Origin: Enterovibrio gelatinilyticus
GTDB lineage: Bacteria; Pseudomonadota; Gammaproteobacteria; Enterobacterales; Vibrionaceae
Assembly: GCF_028683095.1 (NCBI RefSeq)
Contig: NZ_JAJUBC010000005.1
Coordinates: 124,001 to 188,000 of the forward strand
Reading direction: 5' to 3'
Length of the DNA: 64,000 nt
Made by a program: the position numbers and the translations under genes. This document shows positions 21,352-30,951 of this stretch, one piece after another; the stretch's first letter is position 1; the number at the start of each line of letters is the position of its first letter. A model generated the notes under the pieces. The model ran no database searches. It saw only the letters and a list, made by a program, of their open reading frames with translations, and was not told the origin of the DNA.

Positions 21352-22959
21352 TTAGTCCAGTAATTCATATCCGGATAAGGTTAAGAAATCAGCCAAATCA
21401 TCACTGGTGGTCAGTTGTTCCATCATGCTGGCCGCCTGTTGATATTTCCCTTGATTGAATACCTCTTCACCTAACTCATTTCTAAGCACTGACATTTCTT
21501 CCGCCAGACAGTTTCTAAAGAAATCCGCTGTCACAATCTTGCCGTTACTCAGTGTCTTTTGATGCTTTATCCACTGCCAGATTGAGGCGCGTGAAATCTC
21601 CGCTGTTGCGGCATCTTCCATCAAGCCGTATATCGGCACACAGCCATTGCCTGAAATCCATGCCTCGATATATTGCACCGCCACACGAATGTTATGGCGC
21701 ATACCGTCTTCAGTTCGCTCACCTTCACAAGGGGCAACCAGCTCTGCGGCTGTAATTAGCGCATCTTGCTCACGCGTCACATCCAGTTGGTTTTTGCGAT
21801 CACCGAGCGCAGCATCAAACACGGCTTTTGCGGTGTCAGCCAACCCTGGATGTGCCACCCAGGTACCGTCATGACCATTGTTGGCTTCTAGTGACTTGTC
21901 GGTTTGAATTTTGTCTAGCACCCATGCATTTTTCTCAGGGTCTTTCGACGGAATAAATGCAGCCATTCCTCCCATCGCCATTGCACCGCGACGGTGACAC
22001 GTTCTCACTAACAGTCGTGAATACGCGTTCAAGAACGGTTTTTCCATGGTCACTGCCTGACGATCAGGCAACACGCGGTCAGGGTGGTTTTTGAAGGTTT
22101 TGATATAACTAAAGATGTAATCCCAGCGCCCACAGTTCAACGCCACAATGTGGTCTTTTAAGTTGAACAAGATTTCATCCATCTCGAACACGGCAGGCAA
22201 GGTTTCTATCAGCACTGTCGCTTTAATGGTGCCTCGCGGCTGATTGAAATGATCTTCCGTGAAACAAAACACATCGTTCCACCACGCAGCTTCTTGGTGT
22301 GCTTGCAGCTTAGGCAGGTAGAAATAAGGGCCAGAACCGCTCTCGAGCAGGGCTTTATGATTTCGGTAGAAATACAAACCAAAGTCAAACAGCGCACCAG
22401 GGATGGGTTTTCCGTTCAGCAAAACGTGCTTTTCTTTCAGATGTAACCCACGAACGCGACAAATAAGCACCGCGGGATCGTCGTTTAGCGCATATTGCTT
22501 GCCGTTAGCGGGGTTTTCATAAGAGATAGTGCGATTAATGGCATCCGTTAAATTACGCTGTCCATCTAGCACAGGCCCCCAAGCCGGTGAAAATGAATCT
22601 TCAAAGTCTGCCATGAAGACTTTCACATTGGCGTTGAGTGCGTTAATCACCATTTTGCGTTCAGGTGGCCCGGTGATCTCTAAACGGCGATCTTGTAAAT
22701 CACTTGGAATGCCGCGGATCTTCCATGAATCTTCACGGATATTGGCGGTATCACTCAGGAAGTCGGGTAACTCCCCTGTATCAAATTTTTCTTGACGCGC
22801 CACTCGTGCTGACAGTAATGCAGGCACGCGGTCTGCAAAGCGTATGGCCAACATATGGATAAATGACAGCGCGTCATCTGTTAGGACATCTGATTCTTTG
22901 TCCGTGATCGGCGGAACGAATGAAAGTTCCTGAGAAGCCTGTTGTGCGTGTGAATCCAT
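21352..22959 (-). CDS. aceB: AceB, malate synthase A
   Basis: 535 residues. Condenses glyoxylate with acetyl-CoA to malate, the second glyoxylate-shunt step. Motifs visible: KVFMADFEDSFSPAW (metal/substrate region), CRVRGLHLKE, TVLIETLPAVFEMDEIL and NCGRWDYIFSYIK. First gene of the operon, 86 bp before aceA. Control by carbon source is expected from the family; no clear FadR or IclR site was seen. Confidence 0.97.
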   Translation of the reverse strand: MDSHAQQASQELSFVPPITDKESDVLTDDALSFIHMLAIRFADRVPALLSARVARQEKFDTGELPDFLSDTANIREDSWKIRGIPSDLQDRRLEITGPPERKMVINALNANVKVFMADFEDSFSPAWGPVLDGQRNLTDAINRTISYENPANGKQYALNDDPAVLICRVRGLHLKEKHVLLNGKPIPGALFDFGLYFYRNHKALLESGSGPYFYLPKLQAHQEAAWWNDVFCFTEDHFNQPRGTIKATVLIETLPAVFEMDEILFNLKDHIVALNCGRWDYIFSYIKTFKNHPDRVLPDRQAVTMEKPFLNAYSRLLVRTCHRRGAMAMGGMAAFIPSKDPEKNAWVLDKIQTDKSLEANNGHDGTWVAHPGLADTAKAVFDAALGDRKNQLDVTREQDALITAAELVAPCEGERTEDGMRHNIRVAVQYIEAWISGNGCVPIYGLMEDAATAEISRASIWQWIKHQKTLSNGKIVTADFFRNCLAEEMSVLRNELGEEVFNQGKYQQAASMMEQLTTSDDLADFLTLSGYELLD

Positions 22960-23689
22960 AAATCGCCCTCCAATTCCATTTGTAACTAAATCACAACAAC
23001 GTCAATTAACGCCTTACTGCTTCAATTGCTGTCATGTCGCCGAAACACGTCTTTAAGCTGACGTATTTCACGCGACACGTCAACACCACCAGTTGCATTA
23101 GACTTAAGTATAAAATGATTTTAATTCATAAATAACAATGAGTTAATAACAATTAGAGTTTTAACTCAAAACACTGAATTAAAACAATTCTCAGATTCTT
23201 CTTCCGTTTGTGATCATTTCATCCTTTAGTGCCATTTTTGTAACCACTTACGAAATTAAATTACCAAATGGCAACTATAGCGACTCAACAAAAATCTCTG
23301 TTTTAAACGTAGCAGCAGATCTGAGACTTTGCATAAATTCTTTTTATAACAAAAAGTTAACAATACATTGCAAGGTTATACGCTAACAATGGTTGGCACT
23401 AACCGCTTAATAATCTTAAAAAAATATGTCTCGATATCGACAGAATTTAATTTCAGAAATGCCACGGACTTACCGCCCATGAAACAGATTAATCATCCAA
23501 TTAATGAAGGCGAAGCCGAGTAATCAACCAAAGTTGAGAAGAAAAGCAATGAGAGGTAAAGATTCTAGAAAAAGGAGAGGTAATTTTATCGTTTTAGGTC
23601 AGATAACGTATGGCTAACATAACGATGATCTTTGTAGCCAACCAACAAATCATCGTCAATTGGCAGACAAAGAAGGGGGGTATGACGCG
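22960..23689. other. Long AT-rich non-coding region upstream of aceB
   Basis: 730 bp without a convincing gene. It is strongly AT-rich, with a dyad GAGTTTTAACTC at 23155-23166 and a CRP-like half site TGTGATCATTT near 23210 (the second half is poor). Being on the 5' side of aceBA, it most likely holds its promoter and catabolite control. The short forward reading frame at its oxyR end overlaps oxyR and has no family resemblance. Confidence 0.5.
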
Positions 23690-24586
23690 TCAAAGTAAGG
23701 TTTTAACCAAATCAGCCAATGCTTCGAAGGTGGGTTTTCGGCTCGATGTAGGGCGCCAAACCAAACCAATGTCTCGATACGCTTTGCGACCAGGCGGTTC
23801 AACAACCACAAGACCAAGGTTATCTAACAAACCGTGTTTAATGGCCATTTGCGGAATAAATGTCGACCCCAAGCCATTGGCGACCATTTGTACCAGAGTA
23901 TGCAAACTGGTTGCAGAGAAGGGGTTAATCTTGGCTGTCGATGTTAACTGACAGGCTGACACAGCGTGATCCGTCAAGCAGTGCTCGCGCTCAAGCAAGA
24001 AAACAGATTCATCGGGCAAATCAGCATAACGTATGGGAACATTCACCTTGTCTGCCTGCGATTTGCTTAAAACCATTTTGAATGCATCCGCCCCCACAAC
24101 ACGGCTTTCCATACCGCCAATGTCTACGGGCAGTGCCAATATCAACACGTCCATTTCTCCGCTTTTCAGGGCAGCCATCAAGTTCACAGTGGTGTCTTCA
24201 CGCAACAGCAAATCAAGCTCAGGAAAATGCTGGTTCACCGCGCACACCAAATCACACAATAAAAACGGTGCAATGGTAGGAATACATCCCACGCGAAGCT
24301 TCCCCTGCATAGGGCGCTCTTTGACTTGCGTGAGCTCCATCAGATCTTGGCTACGCGCCAAAATCTCTCGGCTTCGCACAACCACGTCTTCACCGATACT
24401 CGAAAAAACCAGCGTTTTGTTATCGCGCTCAATAAGCTGAGTACCAATCAGATCTTCTAAGTTCTGAATACCGGAACTTAGTGTAGACTGGCTAACGAAA
24501 CACTGTTTGGCCGCCTCACCAAAGTGACGCGTCTCATGCAGTGTCACGAGATAATGGAGCTGTTTGAGAGAAGGGAATTTTGTCAT
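23690..24586 (-). CDS. oxyR: OxyR, LysR-type peroxide sensor
   Basis: 298 residues with an N-terminal LysR winged HTH (HFGEAAKQCFVSQSTLSSGI) and a C-terminal sensor domain. The redox pair expected of OxyR is present: Cys203 and Cys212 in REHCLTDHAVSACQ, with the family nine-residue spacing. Peroxide forms a disulfide between them and switches on antioxidant genes. The ATG at 24586 (MTKFPSLKQLHYLV) is preferred to 24604 by homology, with GGAA upstream. Divergent from the peroxiredoxin gene, its likely target. Confidence 0.93.
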   Translation of the reverse strand: MTKFPSLKQLHYLVTLHETRHFGEAAKQCFVSQSTLSSGIQNLEDLIGTQLIERDNKTLVFSSIGEDVVVRSREILARSQDLMELTQVKERPMQGKLRVGCIPTIAPFLLCDLVCAVNQHFPELDLLLREDTTVNLMAALKSGEMDVLILALPVDIGGMESRVVGADAFKMVLSKSQADKVNVPIRYADLPDESVFLLEREHCLTDHAVSACQLTSTAKINPFSATSLHTLVQMVANGLGSTFIPQMAIKHGLLDNLGLVVVEPPGRKAYRDIGLVWRPTSSRKPTFEALADLVKTLL

Positions 24587-24597
24587 CGATTTTTCCG

Positions 24598-24634
24598 ATT
24601 GCAATAATCTATTAAATTCGCTTTTTCCAATCTA
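24598..24634 (+). promoter_or_regulatory. OxyR-like binding site between oxyR and the peroxiredoxin gene
   Basis: Fits the OxyR pattern of four contacts in adjacent grooves. The left half is ATTG-N7-CTAT at 24598-24612 (consensus ATAG-N7-CTAT). After 7 bp comes a degenerate right half ending TCTA. It lies just upstream of a candidate -10 TATAGT (24645-24650), the position for an activator of the peroxiredoxin gene and, by overlap, a repressor of oxyR. Confidence 0.6.
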
Positions 24635-24644
24635 ACAGTTCCAC

Positions 24645-24650
24645 TATAGT
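24645..24650 (+). promoter_or_regulatory. Probable -10 element of the peroxiredoxin promoter
   Basis: TATAGT, with no good -35 at 16-18 bp upstream, which fits activator dependence on the OxyR-like site. Predicted leader about 57 nt; the ribosome-binding site AGGAG lies 7-8 bases before the ATG. Confidence 0.5.
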
Positions 24651-24714
24651 TTGTCCCGTTCATAGATGAATTAAGGCGTTAACGCCTGACAACACACAAT
24701 TTAGGAGCTGAGAA

Positions 24715-25317
24715 ATGGTACTAGTTGGCCGTCAAGCCCCAGATTTTACTGCAGCAGCAGTACTGGGCAATGGTGAAATCGTAGATAACTTCAATCTGAA
24801 AGAGTTCACCAAAGGTAAGAAAACGGTTCTTTTCTTCTACCCATTGGATTTCACTTTCGTATGTCCTTCTGAGCTGATCGCTTTTGACAAGCGCCACGCT
24901 GATTTCCAAGCGAAAGGCGTTGAAGTTATCGGTGTTTCAATCGATTCTCAATTCTCTCACAACGCATGGCGTAACACTGCTGTTGAAGACGGCGGTATCG
25001 GTCAAGTTAAATACCCACTGGTTGCTGATGTTAAGCACGAAATCTGCAAAGCTTACGATGTTGAGCACCCAGAAGCTGGCGTTGCATTCCGTGGTTCATT
25101 CCTGATCGACGAAGACGGTCTGGTACGTCACCAAGTCGTTAACGACCTTCCACTAGGCCGTAACATCGACGAGATGCTACGCATGGTTGACGCATTGAAC
25201 TTCCACCAGAAAAACGGTGAAGTTTGCCCAGCACAATGGGAAGAAGGCAAAGCAGGTATGGACGCATCACCTAAAGGTGTAGCAGCGTTCTTATCTGAGC
25301 ACTCTGACGACCTGTAA
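24715..25317 (+). CDS. Typical 2-Cys peroxiredoxin (AhpC/TSA family)
   Basis: 200 residues. Reduces hydrogen and organic peroxides. The peroxidatic Cys50 is in DFTFVCPSE and the resolving Cys171 in NGEVCPAQW. A GGIG motif (residues 93-96) resembles the GGLG of overoxidation-sensitive peroxiredoxins, but the C-terminal YF motif is missing (end ...LSEHSDDL), so robust behaviour is more likely. Its electron donor, thioredoxin or AhpF-like, is not in view. Single gene with its own terminator, divergent from oxyR. Confidence 0.95.
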   Translation: MVLVGRQAPDFTAAAVLGNGEIVDNFNLKEFTKGKKTVLFFYPLDFTFVCPSELIAFDKRHADFQAKGVEVIGVSIDSQFSHNAWRNTAVEDGGIGQVKYPLVADVKHEICKAYDVEHPEAGVAFRGSFLIDEDGLVRHQVVNDLPLGRNIDEMLRMVDALNFHQKNGEVCPAQWEEGKAGMDASPKGVAAFLSEHSDDL

Positions 25318-25392
25318 TATTTTTGGCTAACTGTTTCACGCAGTTTCCCCCTAACGCGTAAGCGTAAAGCCAAAGTCAGCATATAAAAACGA

Positions 25393-25418
25393 GGCCCGGA
25401 CCACCGGGCCCTTTTTTT
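25393..25418 (+). terminator. Terminator of the peroxiredoxin gene
   Basis: GGCCCGG-ACCA-CCGGGCC followed by seven T, a strong intrinsic terminator 75 bp after the stop. Confidence 0.92.
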
Positions 25419-25500
25419 ACCTAAATTTTACACCCTACCCGCTTCTCTTTTTTCGCTAACTCCCTGATGATGTTCGCAGTCTTTTATTGAGGAATGCGTA

Positions 25501-26235
25501 ATGTCTGTATTGATCGAAGTCTGTATCGATAGCCTTGAATCTCTTCCTATTGCACAAACTGCTGGCGCAGGGCGTATTGAGCTTTGCAGCTCATTAGCCA
25601 CTGGTGGATTAACCGCCAGCGCTGGCTATATGAAGCAAGCGGCGCGTGTTGCCACCATTCCGGTTTATGCCATTATTCGTCCACGCGAAGGCGATTTTCT
25701 ATATTCAAGCCATGATGTCGACATCATGCTCGAAGACATACACACCGCGAAGCACGCCGGATTGAACGGTGTCGTTATTGGCGCACTGGCCGCTGACGGA
25801 AAAATCGATGAGGCGGCGGTAAAAGCGATGATCCATGCTGCTTCAGGTATGGGCATTACCTTCCATCGTGCCATCGACCATTGCGCAGCCCCTTTTGATG
25901 CGCTTGAGTTTCTCATGTCTCATGGCGTAGAGCGTGTGCTGACCTCAGGCCTAGCCAAACGCGCAGACGAAGGTATTTCAACATTGAAAGAGATGGTTCA
26001 ACTGACCCAAGGCCGACTCAGCATCATGCCTGGTGCGGGGGTTTCTCCTGATAATGCAAAACGAATTATCACAGAAACGGGGGCAACTGAGATTCACCTT
26101 TCAGGCAAAACTACACGATCTTCATTCATGACTTACCGCAATGAGAAAGCCACCATGGGTAATGGTGAAAGCGACTTCGACATCACCGTGACTAACCCTG
26201 ACATCATCCAACAAACGGTGTTAGCGCTGAAATAG
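25501..26235 (+). CDS. cutC: CutC family TIM-barrel protein
   Basis: 244 residues. CutC was named for copper homeostasis in E. coli, but its molecular activity is unproven. The N-terminus IEVCIDSLESLPIAQTAGAG and the motifs RIELCSSLATGGLTAS and IMPGAGVSPDNA are typical. Normal length. GAGGAA lies 9 bp before the ATG. No copper genes nearby. Confidence 0.93.
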   Translation: MSVLIEVCIDSLESLPIAQTAGAGRIELCSSLATGGLTASAGYMKQAARVATIPVYAIIRPREGDFLYSSHDVDIMLEDIHTAKHAGLNGVVIGALAADGKIDEAAVKAMIHAASGMGITFHRAIDHCAAPFDALEFLMSHGVERVLTSGLAKRADEGISTLKEMVQLTQGRLSIMPGAGVSPDNAKRIITETGATEIHLSGKTTRSSFMTYRNEKATMGNGESDFDITVTNPDIIQQTVLALK

Positions 26236-26420
26236 CCCCACAATCTCGCTGAACACGATATTGACGTTGTTTGGTATATCGACGTAGCTGGGTATAAGAC
26301 AAACTCGCACTTTTCCAGACGGGGGATTGCAATGATCCCCCATCCTTCTTAGGGTGAGCAACGCCTGTTCGTTGTGCACCTATTGCGAACAGGTATTCCC
26401 GACACAAGGAGCAGTGGCTA

Positions 26421-27257
26421 ATGGCGAAAACACCCCCTCAAGAGCACCCTCAGAAAAAACGTAAACTCAGTAAAGACGCATACGAGCGAAAACTGGTGAA
26501 CCTTCAAACTGAACTCGTAAAACTCCAAGAGTGGGTAAAGCATCAAGGGTTGAAAGTGGTGGTGGTGTTTGAAGGGCGCGATGCTGCAGGTAAAGGCGGC
26601 GTGATCAAACGCATTACTGAAAAGCTGAACCCGCGTGTCTGCCGTATTGTCGCTTTGGATAAACCCAGTGAGCGAGAACGCAGCCAATGGTACTTCCAAC
26701 GCTATATTTCCCACCTACCTGGTGCTGGCGAGATCGTGCTTTTCGACCGCAGCTGGTATAACCGCGCTGGCGTTGAAAAAGTGATGGGCTTTTGCAGTGA
26801 TGATGAATATGAAGAATTCTTCCGCACCTGCCCTGAGTTTGAGCGCATGCTTCAACGCTCTGGCATCATTTTGCTGAAGTACTGGTTTTCGGTTTCTGAT
26901 GAAGAGCAAGAAAAGCGCTTCCAAGAACGTATCGACACGCCTATCAAACGCTGGAAATTCAGCCCAATGGATTTAGAGTCTCGCAGCCGTTGGGTCGCCT
27001 ACAGCGAAGCCAAAGATCGTATGTTTGCCCACACCGATACCAAAGAGTCGCCTTGGTGGGTAGTGAATGCGGACAACAAAAAGCGAGCCCGTCTCAATTG
27101 TATTTCTCACCTGCTCGCTAGCATTCCCTTCGAGAGCATTCAGTATGATGACATTGAACTGCCGGAGATAAGCAAAAAAGGTTATGTACGCGTACCACTA
27201 GAGAGCCAAAGCTTCGTGCCCGACATTGCCAATGATATCGCCTCAAGCGACAAATAA
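26421..27257 (+). CDS. ppk2: Polyphosphate kinase 2, class I
   Basis: 278 residues, one PPK2 domain. It transfers phosphate between polyphosphate and nucleoside diphosphates (usually making GTP/ATP from poly-P). Walker A is EGRDAAGKGG (51-60), Walker B is LFDRSWYNRAG with Asp109, and the lid motif RFQERID is present. The single domain makes class I or III likely. Begins with a lysine-rich extension of about 20 residues. AAGGAG lies 9 bases upstream of the ATG. Confidence 0.94.
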   Translation: MAKTPPQEHPQKKRKLSKDAYERKLVNLQTELVKLQEWVKHQGLKVVVVFEGRDAAGKGGVIKRITEKLNPRVCRIVALDKPSERERSQWYFQRYISHLPGAGEIVLFDRSWYNRAGVEKVMGFCSDDEYEEFFRTCPEFERMLQRSGIILLKYWFSVSDEEQEKRFQERIDTPIKRWKFSPMDLESRSRWVAYSEAKDRMFAHTDTKESPWWVVNADNKKRARLNCISHLLASIPFESIQYDDIELPEISKKGYVRVPLESQSFVPDIANDIASSDK

Positions 27258-27276
27258 TTCGAACAGACAACCACTT

Positions 27277-27300
27277 GGGCTGCGCAAAGCCGCCCTTTTT
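27277..27300 (+). terminator. Terminator of ppk2
   Basis: GGGC-TGCGCAAAGCC-GCCC hairpin with an inner GGC/GCC-type pairing, followed by five T. 20 bp after the stop. Confidence 0.7.
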
Positions 27301-27450
27301 CATGAAAGTCATTTTCTTGCACGCCCTTCCATCTTCGGTCAATTCTGTTCATTATTTTGTGCGCTTGCTTCAAACCCAAAAACGTGACGCACCTCTACTT
27401 ATTCATTGCAATGTATATTCCGGAAAAATCTCAAATCAATAAGTAACATC

Positions 27451-30400
27451 ATGAATAAAAAGCATATTGCTTGCCTGATCTCAGCCATTACTGCTGGGTT
27501 AAGCAGCCCTGTTGCGCTTGCCACTACGATGACACCCGCTACAGCCTCAGACACCGTCTATTTCAACCAAAAAACACTGCCTTCAGACACACAAGGAACG
27601 CTCGCGGGCAATGTTAGCCTAGCGCAAAGTGTCATCATGCCGACCGTCAATAAAATTGACGGTGATCGCCAGCCTCATTTGGTGTCATTACGCAAAGCAC
27701 TGGTGATCTTTGAACCTAGCAGCACGAATGGCATCAGCGGCAATGATATTTCTGTTGTGGTTAAAGACAGCCAAGGTAACCGTGTTCATCATGCCATTTT
27801 ACAAGCGCCTGCAGAGCAGCCAAAGCCAGCAGGGCAAATTGAAACTGACGTGACTATCGTCGTGCCTGACTCGTACGCGCACACATTGCGCTCCAACAAC
27901 ACCATCGGCAGTATCGCTGGCGAACAAGGACAAACCACCTTCAAATCTCTGCTCACCGAGCATGATACGATTCAAGTCGCCACCAGCGACGGTAACTTTG
28001 CTTACGAATTCATTCTGCCAGAAGGCCAAGAATTCACAGGTAAAATCGTCACCTTCTCCTCGCAGGCAGGCTACAACTCCACCATTCGATATACTCATGG
28101 CGCTGACACACTGAGCCATGGCAACAGCATCACTTATAACAATGTTGACGGGCTTTGGTACGCACAATCCGATGTGGATTATGGCAATCTCGCCTATAGC
28201 GACAAAGCCTATACAACGGTGCTGCCTGCCGAAGTGATTGAACCCGGTTTTAGCCTAACGTTTACCGCTGGTAGCAGCGAAGGCATCGTTGAAGGCATTC
28301 AAGTCGGGGCGAACACCACCTTGATTCTTAACACTGTCGACGTGGGCCTATTAACGCCACCTCGTGGTGAATTCCGATTCATGGAAGATAAGAAGCTTCA
28401 CCGCGACTACTTCCAATCCCTGCAAATCAGTAAGTTGATTGTTAACCCCTATGCACCGATCCACCTCGAAGAAATCATGTTGCCGGATGGTCGCTTGCTG
28501 ATAGATGTCGACCCAAGTAAAGCCGATGCCTACGGCAGTGACTCTCACTACCGCATTGCGCGTGAACTGATTTCCGCAGGTATCAACAGCGCTAACTATG
28601 GGGTAAACAGTGCATACGTGCGCGACCACGCCGCATGGAACATCAGTGCGCCTTATCACGCTGCACAAATCACAGTAAACAACTCCATCGGCAAATACAG
28701 CGATGGGCTGATTGCTCATGGCCTACTGGGATCGTACTCGGGCGTTGCGTCCGTTGTCAGCTCAACAGGTAATGAATTCAGCCACGAAGTCGGCCATGAA
28801 TTGGGCGCAGGTATAGGCTCTGTTCACCCTGAGGCGCACTACTTGGGCGGTTTTGCCGGCTCCGTACACAACAGCTCAACCAAGATCAACTCAACATGGG
28901 GATGGGATCTGTTCGAAAACATTTTCCTACCAAACCTCAGTAAAGCACGCACCAACGGTGCAACCTGTTACGACGGCGAATGCGCACAACCGTTCGAAGG
29001 CCACAGCTTTGGCAAAGGCACCATGGCTGGCGGTTGGCCTCTGCACCCAGATGCCAACGCCTATACGCTGCACACACCGTATGAATTGAATGTGTTTCAG
29101 ACCCTATTGGAAAGCAAAGCCAATTTCGACGCCGCGTCACCAACCGGTTTCAGCCAATGGGATAAACAAAGCCAAACCATGGTGCCGTGGGCAAATACCC
29201 TCATCGACGATTTGGCCTTTAACATCGTTGTCGTCACCGGTAACAACGAACTCAATAACTTCGATGAAAACAGCCGTCAATTCCATGAACTGTTTGCCAC
29301 CGCAGACGCCGTGCGACTCAATACTGGCAATGGTTATTGGGCGAGAGATTTCTACTTACCAGAAGATGTCAGCTTTGAAGGTAAAGTGGCTGTATTCCGC
29401 TCTAGCGCAGGCTACAACTCACACATCCACTTTGGTGGCAGCTCTGTGCTACTCATCAATGGTCAGCAACATGCATTCCGCTTTGAAGCAGGCCAGTGGA
29501 ATCAAGTCGATAGCAACATCATTGACCGCACCGTTGATCGCGTTCCACACCAGCAAGGCGTTGCCGTGACCACCTTGGTTGGCTATTACGACCCACAGAA
29601 CATCTTGCCAAGTTACTTCTACCCTGCACTGAACGGCGCATACGGCTCAGTGTATGAAGACAACTTCACGCCATCATCCTGCCAGATTGATGTGCAGACT
29701 CAACACGATGGCACACTCACCTTTAACTTGCACAACCGTCGCTTAAACGATGGCTTGATGAACCGATTCCACATTAACGTGGCAACCGACAGCCAGCCAT
29801 ATCGTGCCGAGCTTTACTGCAACAACAACTTGCTAGACAGCATGGACATTGTCGCGCCAACTGCAACGTTAAAAGCTGGTATTGTCACCACAGAGATCGG
29901 CGAAGCACCAACGCTTTCAGGGGCAGAACATCTTACTGTTCAGCAAGGTGATGCCTTTGACCCACTCGCGGGTGTTACCGCATTTGATGCAGAAGATGGC
30001 GACATAACTGCAAGCATCAAGGTAACAGGCCACGTCGACACACTCACTCCAGGCAGCTATTCACTCATCTATTCAGTGACCGACAGCGAAAGCCAGACCG
30101 TGAGCGTAGAACGTACGATCACCGTAGAAGCGAGTGAAGTGTGCCTAAGCCCTTGGCAGCGCGGTGCCGTTTACATCGGTGACGACAAAGTCACGCACAA
30201 CGGTCATGTTTGGAAAGCAGGTTGGTGGACACAAGGCGAAGAGCCGGGCACGACTGGAGAATGGGGCGTTTGGAAGCAAACCGACGACAATAGCTGCGGT
30301 TCGCCAGATCCCGACCCAGAAGTCACACCACCAGAGCCAGGCGAATACCCAACCTATCAGGCTGGTTTCGCTTACCAAGCAGGTGACATTGTTACCGGCG

Positions 30401-30513
30401 CAGATAACGCATTATACCAATGCAAACCGTGGCCTAACTCAGGTTGGTGCGCCAGCGCAAGTTACGCCCCTGCTACCTCAGCCTTCTGGCAAGACGCATG
30501 GACAAAACTATAA
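27451..30513 (+). CDS. Secreted M66-type (StcE/TagA-like) metalloprotease with Ig-like and chitin-binding modules
   Basis: 1020 residues from MNKKHIACLIS, with signal peptide to about VALATT. An N-terminal beta-rich region of about 400 residues precedes the zincin site HEVGHELGAG (His near 445), the HExxHxxG pattern of M66 mucinases such as E. coli StcE and Vibrio TagA. A C-terminal StcE-like part is followed by a DUF5011 Ig-like domain (about 824-893, FDAEDGDITASIKV) and two aromatic-rich CBM5/12-type modules (about 900-947 and 967-1020, for example GHVWKAGWWTQGE). Predicted to be exported by type II secretion and to cleave mucin-like glycoproteins on glycan or chitin surfaces. The upstream ATG at 27406 would bury the signal peptide. 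Confidence 0.9.
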   Translation: MNKKHIACLISAITAGLSSPVALATTMTPATASDTVYFNQKTLPSDTQGTLAGNVSLAQSVIMPTVNKIDGDRQPHLVSLRKALVIFEPSSTNGISGNDISVVVKDSQGNRVHHAILQAPAEQPKPAGQIETDVTIVVPDSYAHTLRSNNTIGSIAGEQGQTTFKSLLTEHDTIQVATSDGNFAYEFILPEGQEFTGKIVTFSSQAGYNSTIRYTHGADTLSHGNSITYNNVDGLWYAQSDVDYGNLAYSDKAYTTVLPAEVIEPGFSLTFTAGSSEGIVEGIQVGANTTLILNTVDVGLLTPPRGEFRFMEDKKLHRDYFQSLQISKLIVNPYAPIHLEEIMLPDGRLLIDVDPSKADAYGSDSHYRIARELISAGINSANYGVNSAYVRDHAAWNISAPYHAAQITVNNSIGKYSDGLIAHGLLGSYSGVASVVSSTGNEFSHEVGHELGAGIGSVHPEAHYLGGFAGSVHNSSTKINSTWGWDLFENIFLPNLSKARTNGATCYDGECAQPFEGHSFGKGTMAGGWPLHPDANAYTLHTPYELNVFQTLLESKANFDAASPTGFSQWDKQSQTMVPWANTLIDDLAFNIVVVTGNNELNNFDENSRQFHELFATADAVRLNTGNGYWARDFYLPEDVSFEGKVAVFRSSAGYNSHIHFGGSSVLLINGQQHAFRFEAGQWNQVDSNIIDRTVDRVPHQQGVAVTTLVGYYDPQNILPSYFYPALNGAYGSVYEDNFTPSSCQIDVQTQHDGTLTFNLHNRRLNDGLMNRFHINVATDSQPYRAELYCNNNLLDSMDIVAPTATLKAGIVTTEIGEAPTLSGAEHLTVQQGDAFDPLAGVTAFDAEDGDITASIKVTGHVDTLTPGSYSLIYSVTDSESQTVSVERTITVEASEVCLSPWQRGAVYIGDDKVTHNGHVWKAGWWTQGEEPGTTGEWGVWKQTDDNSCGSPDPDPEVTPPEPGEYPTYQAGFAYQAGDIVTGADNALYQCKPWPNSGWCASASYAPATSAFWQDAWTKL

Positions 30514-30542
30514 ATCATTAAAACGCACAGCGAATAAAACCA

Positions 30543-30571
30543 AAAAAGCGGTGAGTGATCACCGCTTTTTC
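30543..30571. terminator. Bidirectional terminator between the metalloprotease and rnfH
   Basis: AAAGCGGTGA-GTGA-TCACCGCTTT with an A-run on the left and a T-run on the right. It serves the plus-strand metalloprotease and the minus-strand ratA-rnfH pair. Confidence 0.88.
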
Positions 30572-30603
30572 ATCTTTCACTGTCGCCCTATTTGCGGCGT
30601 TTG

Positions 30604-30951
30604 TTAATCCGTTTTACGTTGCGGATTCACTTTACCCCCCGTGACAGGGTCAGACTTTCCTTCCGCTTTCATACGCTCTGCGCGGCGGCGGCGAATCTCT
30701 TTGGGATCAGCCACCAAAGGGCGATAAATCTCAATGCGATCACCATCGTGTACTAACGCATCAAGCTTCACCAAGCGGCTAAACACGCCGACCTTGTTCT
30801 TCTTTAGGTCGATTTCAGGGTAAACATCTAATACCCCCGAATGACGGATAATGTCTTCCACATGCATATCAGGCGTTACGATGGCTTTAAACACACGCTG
30901 CTCATTGGGCAACGCATACATCACTTCAATATGAAGCAACTTATCACTCAT
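30604..30951 (-). CDS. rnfH: RnfH family ubiquitin-like protein
   Basis: 115 residues, UPF0125/RnfH with a beta-grasp fold (DKLLHIEVMYALPNEQ; VGVFSRLVKLDALVHDGDRIEIYRPL). Function unclear; it travels with ratA in gamma-proteobacteria. The ATG at 30951 overlaps the end of ratA by 8 bp; the GTG at 30966 adds five residues and is less likely. The C-terminal tail is basic (RRRRAERMKAEGKSD). Confidence 0.93.
   Translation of the reverse strand: MSDKLLHIEVMYALPNEQRVFKAIVTPDMHVEDIIRHSGVLDVYPEIDLKKNKVGVFSRLVKLDALVHDGDRIEIYRPLVADPKEIRRRRAERMKAEGKSDPVTGGKVNPQRKTD

Noticed and set aside
23205-23225. CRP site before aceB
   Set aside because: Only the left half TGTGA is good; the right half does not match TCACA.
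22960-23689. Possible gene in the AT-rich gap before aceB
   Set aside because: No frame with a start, ribosome-binding site and protein-like composition was found; the only longer frame runs antisense into oxyR.
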